From: Catenulispora sp. MAP5-51
Lineage (GTDB): Bacteria; Actinomycetota; Actinomycetes; Streptomycetales; Catenulisporaceae
DNA length: 64,000 nt
Direction: 5' to 3'
NCBI RefSeq assembly: GCF_041261205.1
Contig: NZ_JBGCCH010000006.1
Span: forward strand, 62,001-126,000
A program made the translations under genes and the position numbers. The notes under the pieces are model-generated. The model had not been told where the DNA came from, did not search any database, and saw only the letters and a program-made list of their open reading frames with translations. Positions within the stretch are counted from its first letter, which is position 1. The number at the start of each line of letters is the position of its first letter. Positions 24,191 through 32,627 of this stretch are shown here, piece by piece.

Positions 24191-25222
24191 TCATCCCCCG
24201 ATGCCGAGCGCGTCCACGATCCCCGCGATGTAGCCCAGCTCATGCGCGCGCCCCCGGCTGCAATAGGCCTCCGAAGACGTGTCGCCCCACGTCGCCACGT
24301 CCCCGACCAGCGCCGGGACGTGGTCGTCGATGACGAACCCGTCGAACCCGGCCTTGTGCAGCCGCCGCAGGATGCTCGGCGGATGGAAGTTGCCCTCGCC
24401 GAGGAAGCACTCCGTGAACGTCGGCACCGTCCCGCGCACGTCCCGGAAATGCACGTACGCGATGTGCCCGCTCGGCCCCAGCAGATCGATGACCTCCGTG
24501 ACGTTGGCCGCCCCGGCCATCGCCGAGACCGACCCGGTGCACAGCGTCAGGCCCCAGGCGCGGCTGCCGTGCGCGCGGTCCCGCGCCTCGGCGAGCGCCG
24601 CCGGGGACGTGAAGATCCGCGCCGCGCCGCCCAACGGCTCGGCGACCGGCGGATCATCAGGATGCAGACTCAGCCGGACCCCGACCTCTTCGGCGACCGG
24701 CAGTACCGCGTCCAGGAAGTATTGGTAGTTCGCCCACATGTCCTCGGCGCTCAGCGGCGGTTCGACCGGGTCCTCCGGCGTCAGCTTGTACGCCGCCAAA
24801 GCGTTCCCCGCCGCGGTATCGGCCAGATCGAAGGACGACACGTGCGCGCTCCCGCGCCCAGCCGCCTCCATCGACGTCCGCCACACATACGTCGGCATCC
24901 AGTGGTGCCCCAGGATCGGGATGCCCGCGGCGGCCATGTTCCGGATCGTGCGCCGGTAGTTCTCGATCTGCTCGTCCCGGCCGGGTGCCCCGCGCTGGAT
25001 CAGCGCGAAATGCGCGGCCGGCACGTTCTCCAGCCCTTCCAGCCGCAGCCCGTCGCCCTCGATCCGCTTCCGCAGGGCCTTGAGTTCCGCCTCCGACCAG
25101 AACCCTTCCTCGCCGCCGAGATTGCTCGGCGTATGAAGCTGCACGCTCCGCAATCCCAGCTGATGCGCGAACATCGCCGTCCGCTCGTCGTACTCGTCGA
25201 CGTGCCCCAGAGCCACCCGCAT
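24191..25222 (-). CDS. uxuA: D-mannonate dehydratase UxuA-type
   Basis: A 343-residue TIM-barrel enzyme of the UxuA family (xylose-isomerase-like fold), converting D-mannonate to 2-keto-3-deoxygluconate in hexuronate breakdown. Characteristic pieces are LEGLENVPAAHFALI, GIPILGHHWMPTYVWRTS, VRLSLHPDDPP (metal-binding His and Asp), TLCTGS, YVHFRDVRGTVPTF and FDGFVIDDHVP. The ATG at 25222 starts 8 bases after the stop of the SDR gene, so the two are coupled. It is the last gene of the ten-gene carbohydrate operon and is convergent with the Nudix gene, 3 bases away. The presence of a second, unrelated mannonate-dehydratase-like gene upstream is notable. Confidence 0.85.
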   Translation of the reverse strand: MRVALGHVDEYDERTAMFAHQLGLRSVQLHTPSNLGGEEGFWSEAELKALRKRIEGDGLRLEGLENVPAAHFALIQRGAPGRDEQIENYRRTIRNMAAAGIPILGHHWMPTYVWRTSMEAAGRGSAHVSSFDLADTAAGNALAAYKLTPEDPVEPPLSAEDMWANYQYFLDAVLPVAEEVGVRLSLHPDDPPVAEPLGGAARIFTSPAALAEARDRAHGSRAWGLTLCTGSVSAMAGAANVTEVIDLLGPSGHIAYVHFRDVRGTVPTFTECFLGEGNFHPPSILRRLHKAGFDGFVIDDHVPALVGDVATWGDTSSEAYCSRGRAHELGYIAGIVDALGIGG

Positions 25223-25230
25223 CGCGTCCC

Positions 25231-26040
25231 TCACTCCCCGTCTTCCGGCAGGGCGACCGCCAGCGAGGCCAGCAGGCCGCCGTCCACCCGGATGTCCGCG
25301 CCGGTCACGAATCCGGCCCGGCGCCCGGCCAGGAACGCCACCACCTCCGCGACCTCCGCCGGCTGCGCTATCCGGCCCAGCGGATGCGCGCGTCCCCATC
25401 GATCCAGCAGGGCATCGGCGCCCTCCTGCGTGCCGTCGCTGAACAGCCGCGCCGAGTGCCGCAGCATCGGGGTGTCCACCGAGCCCGGGCACACGGCGTT
25501 CACCCGCACCCCGTACGGCGCCTCGTCGATCGCCATCGCCCGCACCAGCGCGCCCAGCGCCCCCTTGCCGGCCGTGTACGCCGCGACGTTCGCCTGCGTC
25601 GCCACCGCCTGCACCGACGACACCACGACGATCGCCCCGTTCCCCGAGCGCCGCAGATGCGGCAGGGCGGCGCGCGCGGCCAGGAAGACGCCCTTGACGT
25701 TCACCGCGAACACCTCGTCCCAGGTCTTCTCCTCGGTGTCGGCCACGGTCCCGTAGCGCTGGATGCCCGCCGAGGTGACCAGCACGTCCAGCCGGCCGAA
25801 GGCGTCGACGGCCGTCTCGACCGCCCGCGCCACCGCCGAGGCGTCACAGACGTCTGCGTCTACCGGGACGGCCTGCCCACCGGCCGCGGCGATCGCCTCG
25901 ACGGTCTCGGCCGCGTCACCCTCCCGCCGCCCGTTGACCGCCACCGCGGCCCCGGCGGCGGCGAGCAGCTCGGCCACGGCCCGGCCGATCCCGCTCGCCC
26001 CGCCGGTGACCAGGGCGACTCGCCCCGCGTGCTCTTTCAC
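25231..26040 (-). CDS. Short-chain dehydrogenase/reductase, possible fructuronate reductase
   Basis: A 269-residue classical SDR. The cofactor motif is TGGASGIG at residues 12-19, the NNAG-equivalent TSAG follows LDVLV, and the catalytic S142, Y155 and K159 lie in SSVQAVATQANVAAYTAGK. The GTG at 26040 has AAAGGA about 9 bases upstream; the frame is open further, but over the spacer after uronate dehydrogenase. It sits directly before uxuA in the uronate operon, and some bacteria use an SDR as D-mannonate oxidoreductase to make mannonate from fructuronate. That position makes this the best guess, but the sequence alone does not fix substrate. Confidence 0.8.
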   Translation of the reverse strand: MKEHAGRVALVTGGASGIGRAVAELLAAAGAAVAVNGRREGDAAETVEAIAAAGGQAVPVDADVCDASAVARAVETAVDAFGRLDVLVTSAGIQRYGTVADTEEKTWDEVFAVNVKGVFLAARAALPHLRRSGNGAIVVVSSVQAVATQANVAAYTAGKGALGALVRAMAIDEAPYGVRVNAVCPGSVDTPMLRHSARLFSDGTQEGADALLDRWGRAHPLGRIAQPAEVAEVVAFLAGRRAGFVTGADIRVDGGLLASLAVALPEDGE

Positions 26041-26107
26041 AGCGTTCGTCCTTTCCAGGTCCCTCGAACGAGCGCCGAGGGGGATCATCAAGCCGCGGGT
26101 GTCCCGA

Positions 26108-26923
26108 TCAACCCAGCGGCATGGCGCAGAAACCGCCGCCGACGCGGTGCAGCACCGGGTCGGACCAGTCGAAGCGCTCGATGCCGGCGACATCCGGCGC
26201 GAAGCGTTCGGCGTCGTCCTCGGGCCGGTAGCCGATGGCCGCGCCCTCGGCGAGGGAGAACCAGCCCCGGGTGTTGGCCGAGATGCCCCACAGCACGCGG
26301 AAGGCGGCCGGGGCCGGCGCGGCCAGACATGCCTCGACCAGGCGCGCGCCGTCCTCGTGCGAGATCCACACGGTGAGGTCGACGGCCGACAGCGGCTCGG
26401 CGCGATAGGCGCCGAATCGCAGACAGCTGACATCGATGCCGAACCGCGAGTGGTACAGACTCCCCAAGCCCTCCACCGCTGCCTTGCTGACGCCGTAAAG
26501 CGTGTCGGGGCGCGGAGCCACGCCTGCCGGGAGGAATCCGTCCGGCCCGAGGTCGTCCCGGGTCCAGAACCCGGCAGCGTGGATGCTGGAGGCCAACACG
26601 ATCCGCGGTACCCCCTGCCGGACCGCGGCATCCAGGACCTGCCGGGTGCCTTCGACGTTCACCTCGGCCAGTTCCTCCCAGGTACCCTCGCCGGGCTTGC
26701 CGCCGAGATGGACCACGGCGTCGACGTCTTCGCAGGCCTCGTTGATGGCCTTCGGATCGGCGTACGACGCCGTCACGATCTCCTCGCCATCCTGGCTGTC
26801 CTCGCCGGGCTTGACCTCGTTGATGTCCAGCAGCCGCAATACCCGGCCGGGCCGTGCCAGCAACGGACGCAGCGCACTGCCGATGCGCCCGGCCGCGCCG
26901 GTGATCAGGATCCGTTCGGTCAT
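26108..26923 (-). CDS. udh: Uronate dehydrogenase
   Basis: A 271-residue NAD-dependent dehydrogenase of the extended SDR type. It follows the bacterial uronate dehydrogenase pattern closely: LITGAAGRIGSALRPLL (cofactor), AVVHLGGK, an ASSIHAAGFW strand, LGPDG then PRPDTLYGVSKAA with catalytic Y143 and K147, and WGISANTRGWF. Uronate dehydrogenase oxidises D-glucuronate or D-galacturonate to the aldarolactone. Its ATG overlaps the stop of the large lyase gene (ATGA). The SMP-30 lactonase encoded at the head of the locus could open the product. This gene is the strongest clue that the operon handles uronic acids. Confidence 0.85.
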   Translation of the reverse strand: MTERILITGAAGRIGSALRPLLARPGRVLRLLDINEVKPGEDSQDGEEIVTASYADPKAINEACEDVDAVVHLGGKPGEGTWEELAEVNVEGTRQVLDAAVRQGVPRIVLASSIHAAGFWTRDDLGPDGFLPAGVAPRPDTLYGVSKAAVEGLGSLYHSRFGIDVSCLRFGAYRAEPLSAVDLTVWISHEDGARLVEACLAAPAPAAFRVLWGISANTRGWFSLAEGAAIGYRPEDDAERFAPDVAGIERFDWSDPVLHRVGGGFCAMPLG

Positions 26924-29900
26924 GACAACGCCTCCCCATAGGAATCGGGGACGATCGGGTCCGGCGTGTAGGGAGGCTGGTTGTACGTGTGCCGGCGCCG
27001 GAAGCCCTTGATAGGCGGCTCCCAGAAGCGCCAGGCGGCGGCGTCCGTGTCGATCGGCGTGGATTCCGGACCGATGCCGTTGCCGTTCTCGGCGGCGACG
27101 GCGTATTCGTAGACGCGGTCCGGGGCGGGTTCGGTGTCCCGGTACTCGAACGCCAGCCCTGAGAACACCTCCCGATAGCCGAGATCGCCCTTCAGCCGAC
27201 GGTACAAGCGGTATCGCGATGCTCCAAGGACCTCACCCCAGGAAACATCCACGTGACCGCCGCCGAGACCCAGGCGCAGGCCGTCGGGAGCCGGCGGCCG
27301 CCTGTCGCTGACGTGGCAGGGGTAGTCGGGCCCGGGCTCGCTGACCTGGTCGGCGTTGGTCGCCACGATGCGCACGTGGTACTTCGTGTCGTTGGCGAGC
27401 CCGGTCAGCCGGAAGGGGCTTTGTCGAGCCGAGCCGGCGGTCTCCCAATGGTTGCCGCCGTCCCTGGACAGCTGGATCACATAGGACTCCGCCGCGTCGA
27501 CATGGCCGAACTCGATGACCGCACTGGCGCTGCTGTTCACCGTCCGGAGCACCCGCGGCGCCGGCGGCCGGGGCAGCCGGTGCGTGAACTCCAGCAAATG
27601 CCGCCCGGCCGGCAGCCGGACCAGCAGCTCGGTGTGGCTCAGCCGGGTCGTCATCGGCGCGACGCCGTCCACGAACAGCGATCCGGTGCCGAGGCCGGAG
27701 GCGATGCGCAGCGTCGCGGTGGTCTCCTGGCGAGTGAAGAAGACTCCTGTGATGTGAGCCGGGTCCTCGAACTCCAGGCTGACGCCCAGATCCGGGTCGT
27801 CGGTGGTGAGCAGCACGTCGCCGGCCCCGATCGCGCTCCCATGGAACAGCGCCAGCCGGGTGCGGCCGTCGTCGCCGATCCGGATGGCGCCGACGGTGCC
27901 GGCGAAGCGCAGGCCGTCCGCGGCGTGGTCGATCGGGTGGCCGATCGGGTGGTCTGTCGAGTGGTCGATCGAGCCCCGGTCGCCGCGGAACACGTGGTCC
28001 ACGCCGTGCGGGCCGCGGATCCTGGCGCCCCAGGGCCGGGCGTCGGCGGCCACGTCGCCGCGGTGGCTGACCACCGCGAGCACGTCGGTGTCGGCGCCCT
28101 CCCAGCGCCGGATCTGCGAGGTGGAGGTGCGGATCTCGTCCACGAACGGCACATCGCTGAGCATGTGGACGGCCGGCATCCGGTCCGTCGGGTCGGCGAA
28201 ACTGTTCGCGTCGTGGCCGGTCGCGGCGGCCAGGGTGGACCAGGTCCAGACCATGCGCTGCTTCGGCGCGAACGCGTCGTGGACCGCGATGTAGTCCGAG
28301 CCCATCAGCAGGACGCTGCGACTGAGGTACTCCCGGGCCACCGGGCCCTCGGGATGCGGCACGATCTCCGCGTACTGGGCCCAGCCCAGATCGTAGAAGG
28401 GGCGCTCCAGCACGTTCTGTCCGATCGCGCGGAAGGCGCCGTCCTTCCACACCGCGCAGGACGTGGCGAACGTGCCGTCCGGGACGCGCCGGTCGCCGGC
28501 GTCCTCGGGGCCGTGCCCGCTCCAGGCGCGGCCGTCGGCGTAGTAGTAGATGTGGCCGGAGCCGTTGTCGTCGGCGATGCCCCAGCGGTAGTTCGGGCCG
28601 TGGTCGACTTGTTGGAGGAAGACCGCGACCTCGGATGCCTCGGAGAAGTCCGCGCGCAGGGTGATGCCGTAGCCGGTGTACTTGGAGCTGCGAAGACGGG
28701 GATTGGTACCGGACTCGCCGACCGTTTCCACCAGCGGCCGCCACGGATCGGGCATGCCGGGCCGGACGTCCAGACCCTTCGCGTTGGCGTCGCTGCCCCA
28801 GATCAGGTGCTCGGCGAGCAGCGGCTCGTAGGTGCGCAGCGCGTCCGCGAGGCGGCGCAGTTCGATCGGGGAGCGGCGGGGCCAGAAGGCGTGCGCGCCC
28901 TGCGCGGGATGCATGCGCAGCAGGCCGTCGGGGCCATCAGGGCTATCACGGCCGTCGGGGCCGTCGGTGGTGGCGGTGGTGGCGATGGCGATTGGGGTGG
29001 TGGTGGCGATCGGCGTGGTGAGCGCGTCGACCAGCCACCGGCCGAGCGCCGCGTACTCGGGCGTGGCCAGGCGGTTGCGGCCGTCGGCGCGCCGGGCCAG
29101 GGCGTTGCCCAGGGTCATCGGGCGCAGGAAGGCCCAGGTGTACGTGGCGATGCTCTCGGTCCAGCGGCCGCCGGCCGATTCATGGGCGGGCAACGCGGGC
29201 CGGGTGAACGTCCGCCCGAGCACCTCGGCGACCTTCTCGAACCGGTCCTTCCAGGCCGGGGCGGCCGGGTGGTCGGGGAAGGCCCAGGCCAGGCAGCCGA
29301 GCGCGGCGACGCCGTCGGCATGGAAGTTGGGGTGGCCGCCGAGCACGCGCAGGAGCGGCGTCATCTCCTCGTTGGCCGAGACGTACGCGCACAGGAGCAG
29401 CAGCGCCTCGACGCGGCGCCGGTCCTCGGGGCTCAGGGACTCGCGGTGCCGGTCGTAGCCGTCGAGGAAACGGTCGTACAGTGGGCGTTGCAGGATATTG
29501 AGATAGCCGCCGACCTCGTTCACGCCCCGGGCGATCAGCCTCGGTCCCTCGTCGCCCTCGAAGAGCGCCTTCACGAAGTCGTCGGCGGTCGCGAACTCGC
29601 CCTCGGCGGCGACCGGCCCGGGGTGGGCGCCGTCGTACTGCAGCTGCCAGTCCTTGACCCGGTCCAGGCTGAGCGTGCCCTGCCAGTGATGGAGCTCGCG
29701 CGCATACGAGGTCTGGTAAGCCCGGTCTATGGGAGCGTGGTTGTAGAACGCTATGCCGGTGACGCGGGTTCCGGAGCGCAGCGGCCAGGTCCAGTGCAGG
29801 AGGCCGCCGGCATGGCGGAAGTGGATCTGGAGCTGGTCCGAGGAGGCCCACAGGGCGTAGAGCCGGTCGTCCCACTGCGCGTGGTCGCGGATGAAGACGC

Positions 29901-30810
29901 CGCACGCGTCGCCCGACTGTTCATCCCAGAATGCCGCATGCGGCCGGATGTCCCAGGCGAAGCTCGGGGCGTAGGGACCGACCGTGAACATCATGTCCGC
30001 GCTCGGGTCCTCAGTGCCGCCGGGCCCGGAGAAGTTCGGGTCCTCGCCACCGCCACCGAGGACGATCGGGTCGTCGATGCGGCGCCAGGCGCGGGCCTGT
30101 TCATGGGGCCAGACAGAGGAGAAGCGGTGCGTGGGGGACAGGCCGGTCCAGGCGAGATCCCAGGCGGCGTCGAGGCCGTCCGACATCGTTTCCGACAGCT
30201 CGACGAAGTCGCAGCCCGACAGCGCGCGGACCACAGCGGTGTAGCGGGCGCCGTTCGAGAAGGAGTAGGCGACTTCGCAGTCCACGAACAAAGGGCCGGC
30301 TTCCAGCACCCTGCTCTGGATGGTCTCGACCGCCCCGCCGATCACGGAGCTGCCGACCCAGCCGGAGCCGCGGTCGAAGTGCGCGATGGGGCCGGGGATG
30401 CGGCCCTTCGCAGGAACCGTGGCTGGCAGCCGGACCCGCAGCGGGCCGCTGTCGAGCAGGATCTCGTCTGCGCTCTCGGTCACCGTGACTGAGCCTGTCG
30501 GCTGCGCGACCGGTCGGCGGGTCTGCGCGGACAGCTGGAATCGATGGGTCTGGCCAGGTCCGAGCTCCGCAAAGAAGCAGACCGTGGCGGCAGCCAAGTA
30601 CGCACCCGACTTGGTGACTTCCGACAGCTGGAAGGGGACCGGCGCACCGCTGCCGTCGACAAGCCGCACATCCTCAGCCCTGACCGCGGCCGTCTCCCAC
30701 CGCACCGGATACCGCAGCAGCGTCCGGGGCCAGGCGAACTCCGGATGGTCGATCAGGTCGCGCAGGACGAACTCGACCTGATCGTCCTGCGCACCCCAAA
30801 CCCTGCTCAC
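26920..30810 (-). CDS. Large non-exported putative polysaccharide lyase with C-terminal FN3-like repeats
   Basis: A 1,296-residue protein without a signal peptide. The first 330 residues are beta-sandwich-like (HRFQLSAQTRRPV, DILLDSG-like runs), residues about 350-650 look like an alpha/alpha-toroid, and 700-1,000 contain a heparinase II/III-like sandwich with VDHGPNYRWGIADDNGSGHI, YYYADGRAWSGHG and MVWTWSTLAA. Two fibronectin-III-like repeats with Trp/Tyr strands (ESYVIQLSRDGGNHWETAG; KYHVRIVATNADQVSEPGP) end the chain. The GTG start overlaps the permease stop and its own stop overlaps the udh start. Its neighbours suggest it cleaves imported oligo-uronides inside the cell. Family assignment is tentative; it could be a hydrolase-like relative. 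Confidence 0.6.
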   Translation of the reverse strand: MSRVWGAQDDQVEFVLRDLIDHPEFAWPRTLLRYPVRWETAAVRAEDVRLVDGSGAPVPFQLSEVTKSGAYLAAATVCFFAELGPGQTHRFQLSAQTRRPVAQPTGSVTVTESADEILLDSGPLRVRLPATVPAKGRIPGPIAHFDRGSGWVGSSVIGGAVETIQSRVLEAGPLFVDCEVAYSFSNGARYTAVVRALSGCDFVELSETMSDGLDAAWDLAWTGLSPTHRFSSVWPHEQARAWRRIDDPIVLGGGGEDPNFSGPGGTEDPSADMMFTVGPYAPSFAWDIRPHAAFWDEQSGDACGVFIRDHAQWDDRLYALWASSDQLQIHFRHAGGLLHWTWPLRSGTRVTGIAFYNHAPIDRAYQTSYARELHHWQGTLSLDRVKDWQLQYDGAHPGPVAAEGEFATADDFVKALFEGDEGPRLIARGVNEVGGYLNILQRPLYDRFLDGYDRHRESLSPEDRRRVEALLLLCAYVSANEEMTPLLRVLGGHPNFHADGVAALGCLAWAFPDHPAAPAWKDRFEKVAEVLGRTFTRPALPAHESAGGRWTESIATYTWAFLRPMTLGNALARRADGRNRLATPEYAALGRWLVDALTTPIATTTPIAIATTATTDGPDGRDSPDGPDGLLRMHPAQGAHAFWPRRSPIELRRLADALRTYEPLLAEHLIWGSDANAKGLDVRPGMPDPWRPLVETVGESGTNPRLRSSKYTGYGITLRADFSEASEVAVFLQQVDHGPNYRWGIADDNGSGHIYYYADGRAWSGHGPEDAGDRRVPDGTFATSCAVWKDGAFRAIGQNVLERPFYDLGWAQYAEIVPHPEGPVAREYLSRSVLLMGSDYIAVHDAFAPKQRMVWTWSTLAAATGHDANSFADPTDRMPAVHMLSDVPFVDEIRTSTSQIRRWEGADTDVLAVVSHRGDVAADARPWGARIRGPHGVDHVFRGDRGSIDHSTDHPIGHPIDHAADGLRFAGTVGAIRIGDDGRTRLALFHGSAIGAGDVLLTTDDPDLGVSLEFEDPAHITGVFFTRQETTATLRIASGLGTGSLFVDGVAPMTTRLSHTELLVRLPAGRHLLEFTHRLPRPPAPRVLRTVNSSASAVIEFGHVDAAESYVIQLSRDGGNHWETAGSARQSPFRLTGLANDTKYHVRIVATNADQVSEPGPDYPCHVSDRRPPAPDGLRLGLGGGHVDVSWGEVLGASRYRLYRRLKGDLGYREVFSGLAFEYRDTEPAPDRVYEYAVAAENGNGIGPESTPIDTDAAAWRFWEPPIKGFRRRHTYNQPPYTPDPIVPDSYGEALS

Positions 30811-31703
30811 TCCGCGTCCCCCTGCTCGGTCGCCGCCTTGGCCACGCCCTGCGTCCCGAACGCCGCGCCGCCGGCGACGCCTTCGACGAGGAAGCGCTGA
30901 AGCAGGATGAACAGCAGCAGGATCGGCGCGGCGACGATGAACGTGCCGGCGGCGATCAGCGGCCAGTTCTGCGTGTTCTCGCCGAAGAACGAGTACAGGC
31001 CGCGCGTCACCGGCCACAGCGTTTTGTCCGAGAGCATCACCAGCGGCAGGATCAGGTTGTTCCAGGCACCGACGAAGCCGAAGATGGCGAAGGTCGCCAG
31101 GGCCGGCTTCATCTGCGGGATGACGATGGTGAAGATGAAGCGGATGTAGCCGCAGCCGTCCAGGGCCGCCGCTTCGTCGATCTCGCGGGGGATGCCCTTG
31201 ATGTAGCCGACGAAGAAGAAGAAACCGGCCCCCGACAGGCTCACCATCAGCAGGTAGCCGGGCATCGAGTTGTACAGGTGCAGCGCCCGGGCCTCGATGA
31301 ACAGCGGGATCAGCCCGCCGGGCAGGAACCCGGAGAAGATGAAGAAGCTGTAGAGCATGTTCGAGTGCCGGAACCAGCCGCGCGAGATCGGGAACGCCAG
31401 GAACACGCCGAGCGTCAGGGTGATCGTGACCGGGATGACCGCGTAGATCAGGCTGTTGATCATCTCCCGGCCGAAGTCCCCGGCGCTCCAGGCGTCGCCG
31501 AAGTTCTGCTTGGTCCACGGATGCGGACTGCCGGTCGGATCCTGGAGGAAGCCGGTGAAGGTCTTGAACGACTGCAGGAACAGGTAGACCAGGGGAGCCG
31601 CGAACACGAGCGCCGCGATCACGAAGCACAGCAGTTGGCGTCCGCCGGCGCGGGCCAGGAGCGAGGCGCGGGACGGCGTGTGCAGGGTGCGCTTGCCGCT
31701 CAC
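30807..31703 (-). CDS. Carbohydrate ABC transporter permease (second, MalG-like)
   Basis: A 298-residue inner-membrane permease with six predicted segments (LLCFVIAALVFAAPLVYLFL, SLIYAVIPVTITLTLGVFLA and later ones). The EAA cytoplasmic loop that docks the ATPase is EIDEAAALDGCGYIRFIF. The GTG start overlaps the stop of the first permease as GTGA, and the lyase gene follows with the same overlap. With its partner permease and the upstream binding protein it forms a CUT1-type sugar importer. No ATPase gene is present, so it must borrow a shared one such as MsiK, as is normal in actinomycetes. Confidence 0.88.
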   Translation of the reverse strand: MSGKRTLHTPSRASLLARAGGRQLLCFVIAALVFAAPLVYLFLQSFKTFTGFLQDPTGSPHPWTKQNFGDAWSAGDFGREMINSLIYAVIPVTITLTLGVFLAFPISRGWFRHSNMLYSFFIFSGFLPGGLIPLFIEARALHLYNSMPGYLLMVSLSGAGFFFFVGYIKGIPREIDEAAALDGCGYIRFIFTIVIPQMKPALATFAIFGFVGAWNNLILPLVMLSDKTLWPVTRGLYSFFGENTQNWPLIAAGTFIVAAPILLLFILLQRFLVEGVAGGAAFGTQGVAKAATEQGDAE

Positions 31704-32599
31704 AGCTGAATCTCCCTGCGCCGCAGCCCCCACAGCAGCCCGCCGCCGATCACGACCGTCAGCCCGAACTGCAGGATCGCGAGCATGGAGCCGTACCCGA
31801 GCTGGCTGTTGCCGCCGAAGGCCGAGTCGTACATGTAGAGCCCCAGGGTCTTGGTGCCGAAGTTGCCGCCGGTCAGGACGAGGATCAGCGCGTACTCGCC
31901 GAGCGTGCCCATCGCGGTGAGGAAGACGTTGACGGTGGTCGCCGGGGCCAGCAGCGGCCAGGTGACGTGTCGGAACACCCGCCACTTGCCGGCGCCGTCG
32001 AGGGCGGCGGCCTCGTAGACCGGCTTCGGGATGTTCCGCAGGCCGGCTATGTAGATCAGCATCGAGTAGCCGGAGAACATCCAGATGTTGACGAGCATCA
32101 CCAGCGGCAGCGCCAGGCTGTTGTCGCCGAGGAAGGCCGAGGTGCTGTGGAAGACGCCGTGCCACGCGGTCTCGGCCGGGCCCATGACCGGGTCCAGGAT
32201 CAGGGCGAAGATGGTGCCCACGACCGCGACCGAGAAGATCTGCGGCATGAAGATCAGCGCGCGGTAGAAGGTGTACGAGCGGCCTTTGCGGTTCAGCAGA
32301 GTCGCCAGGCCGAGGCCCACCGCGTTCTGGATGACGGTGACGCCGGCGACGTAGATCAGCGTCGTCTTGATGGCCGGCCACAGCTCGCCCCACAGCGCGG
32401 TGAAGCCGGTCGTGTAGTTGCAGAATCCGCAGAAGTTCAGCGGCGTGCCGGGCAGTCCCGAGTACTGCGTGAAGGAGTACCCGATGGTGGCCAACGACGG
32501 GTAGAGCCCGAACAGCAGCCACCCGATCCCCGGGATCGAGATGCTGGCCCAGGGGATGTACCGTCGGGTGCGTGAGGTTCCGAAGGGACAGCGCGACAC
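31700..32599 (-). CDS. Carbohydrate ABC transporter permease (first, MalF-like)
   Basis: A 299-residue permease with six membrane segments, beginning ASISIPGIGWLLFGLYPSLA, and the EAA motif YEAAALDGAGKWRVFRHVTW. The GTG at 32599 is taken as start because AGGAGG lies 5 bases upstream; an in-frame ATG at 32614 lies within that ribosome-binding site. It begins 28 bases after the binding-protein gene and overlaps the second permease. It belongs to the CUT1 family that imports oligosaccharides; the substrate is likely an oligosaccharide produced by the exported glycoside hydrolase encoded upstream. Confidence 0.88.
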   Translation of the reverse strand: MSRCPFGTSRTRRYIPWASISIPGIGWLLFGLYPSLATIGYSFTQYSGLPGTPLNFCGFCNYTTGFTALWGELWPAIKTTLIYVAGVTVIQNAVGLGLATLLNRKGRSYTFYRALIFMPQIFSVAVVGTIFALILDPVMGPAETAWHGVFHSTSAFLGDNSLALPLVMLVNIWMFSGYSMLIYIAGLRNIPKPVYEAAALDGAGKWRVFRHVTWPLLAPATTVNVFLTAMGTLGEYALILVLTGGNFGTKTLGLYMYDSAFGGNSQLGYGSMLAILQFGLTVVIGGGLLWGLRRREIQL

Positions 32600-32627
32600 G
32601 CCGCCTCCTCTCAAAGAATCAGAGTGC

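Noticed and set aside
27253-30492. A 1,079-codon open frame on the plus strand opposite the lyase gene
   Set aside because: It is an antisense shadow produced by the high third-position GC; its translation is Gly/Arg/Ala/Val-rich without motifs, and the minus-strand protein has clear domains and overlapping operon junctions.
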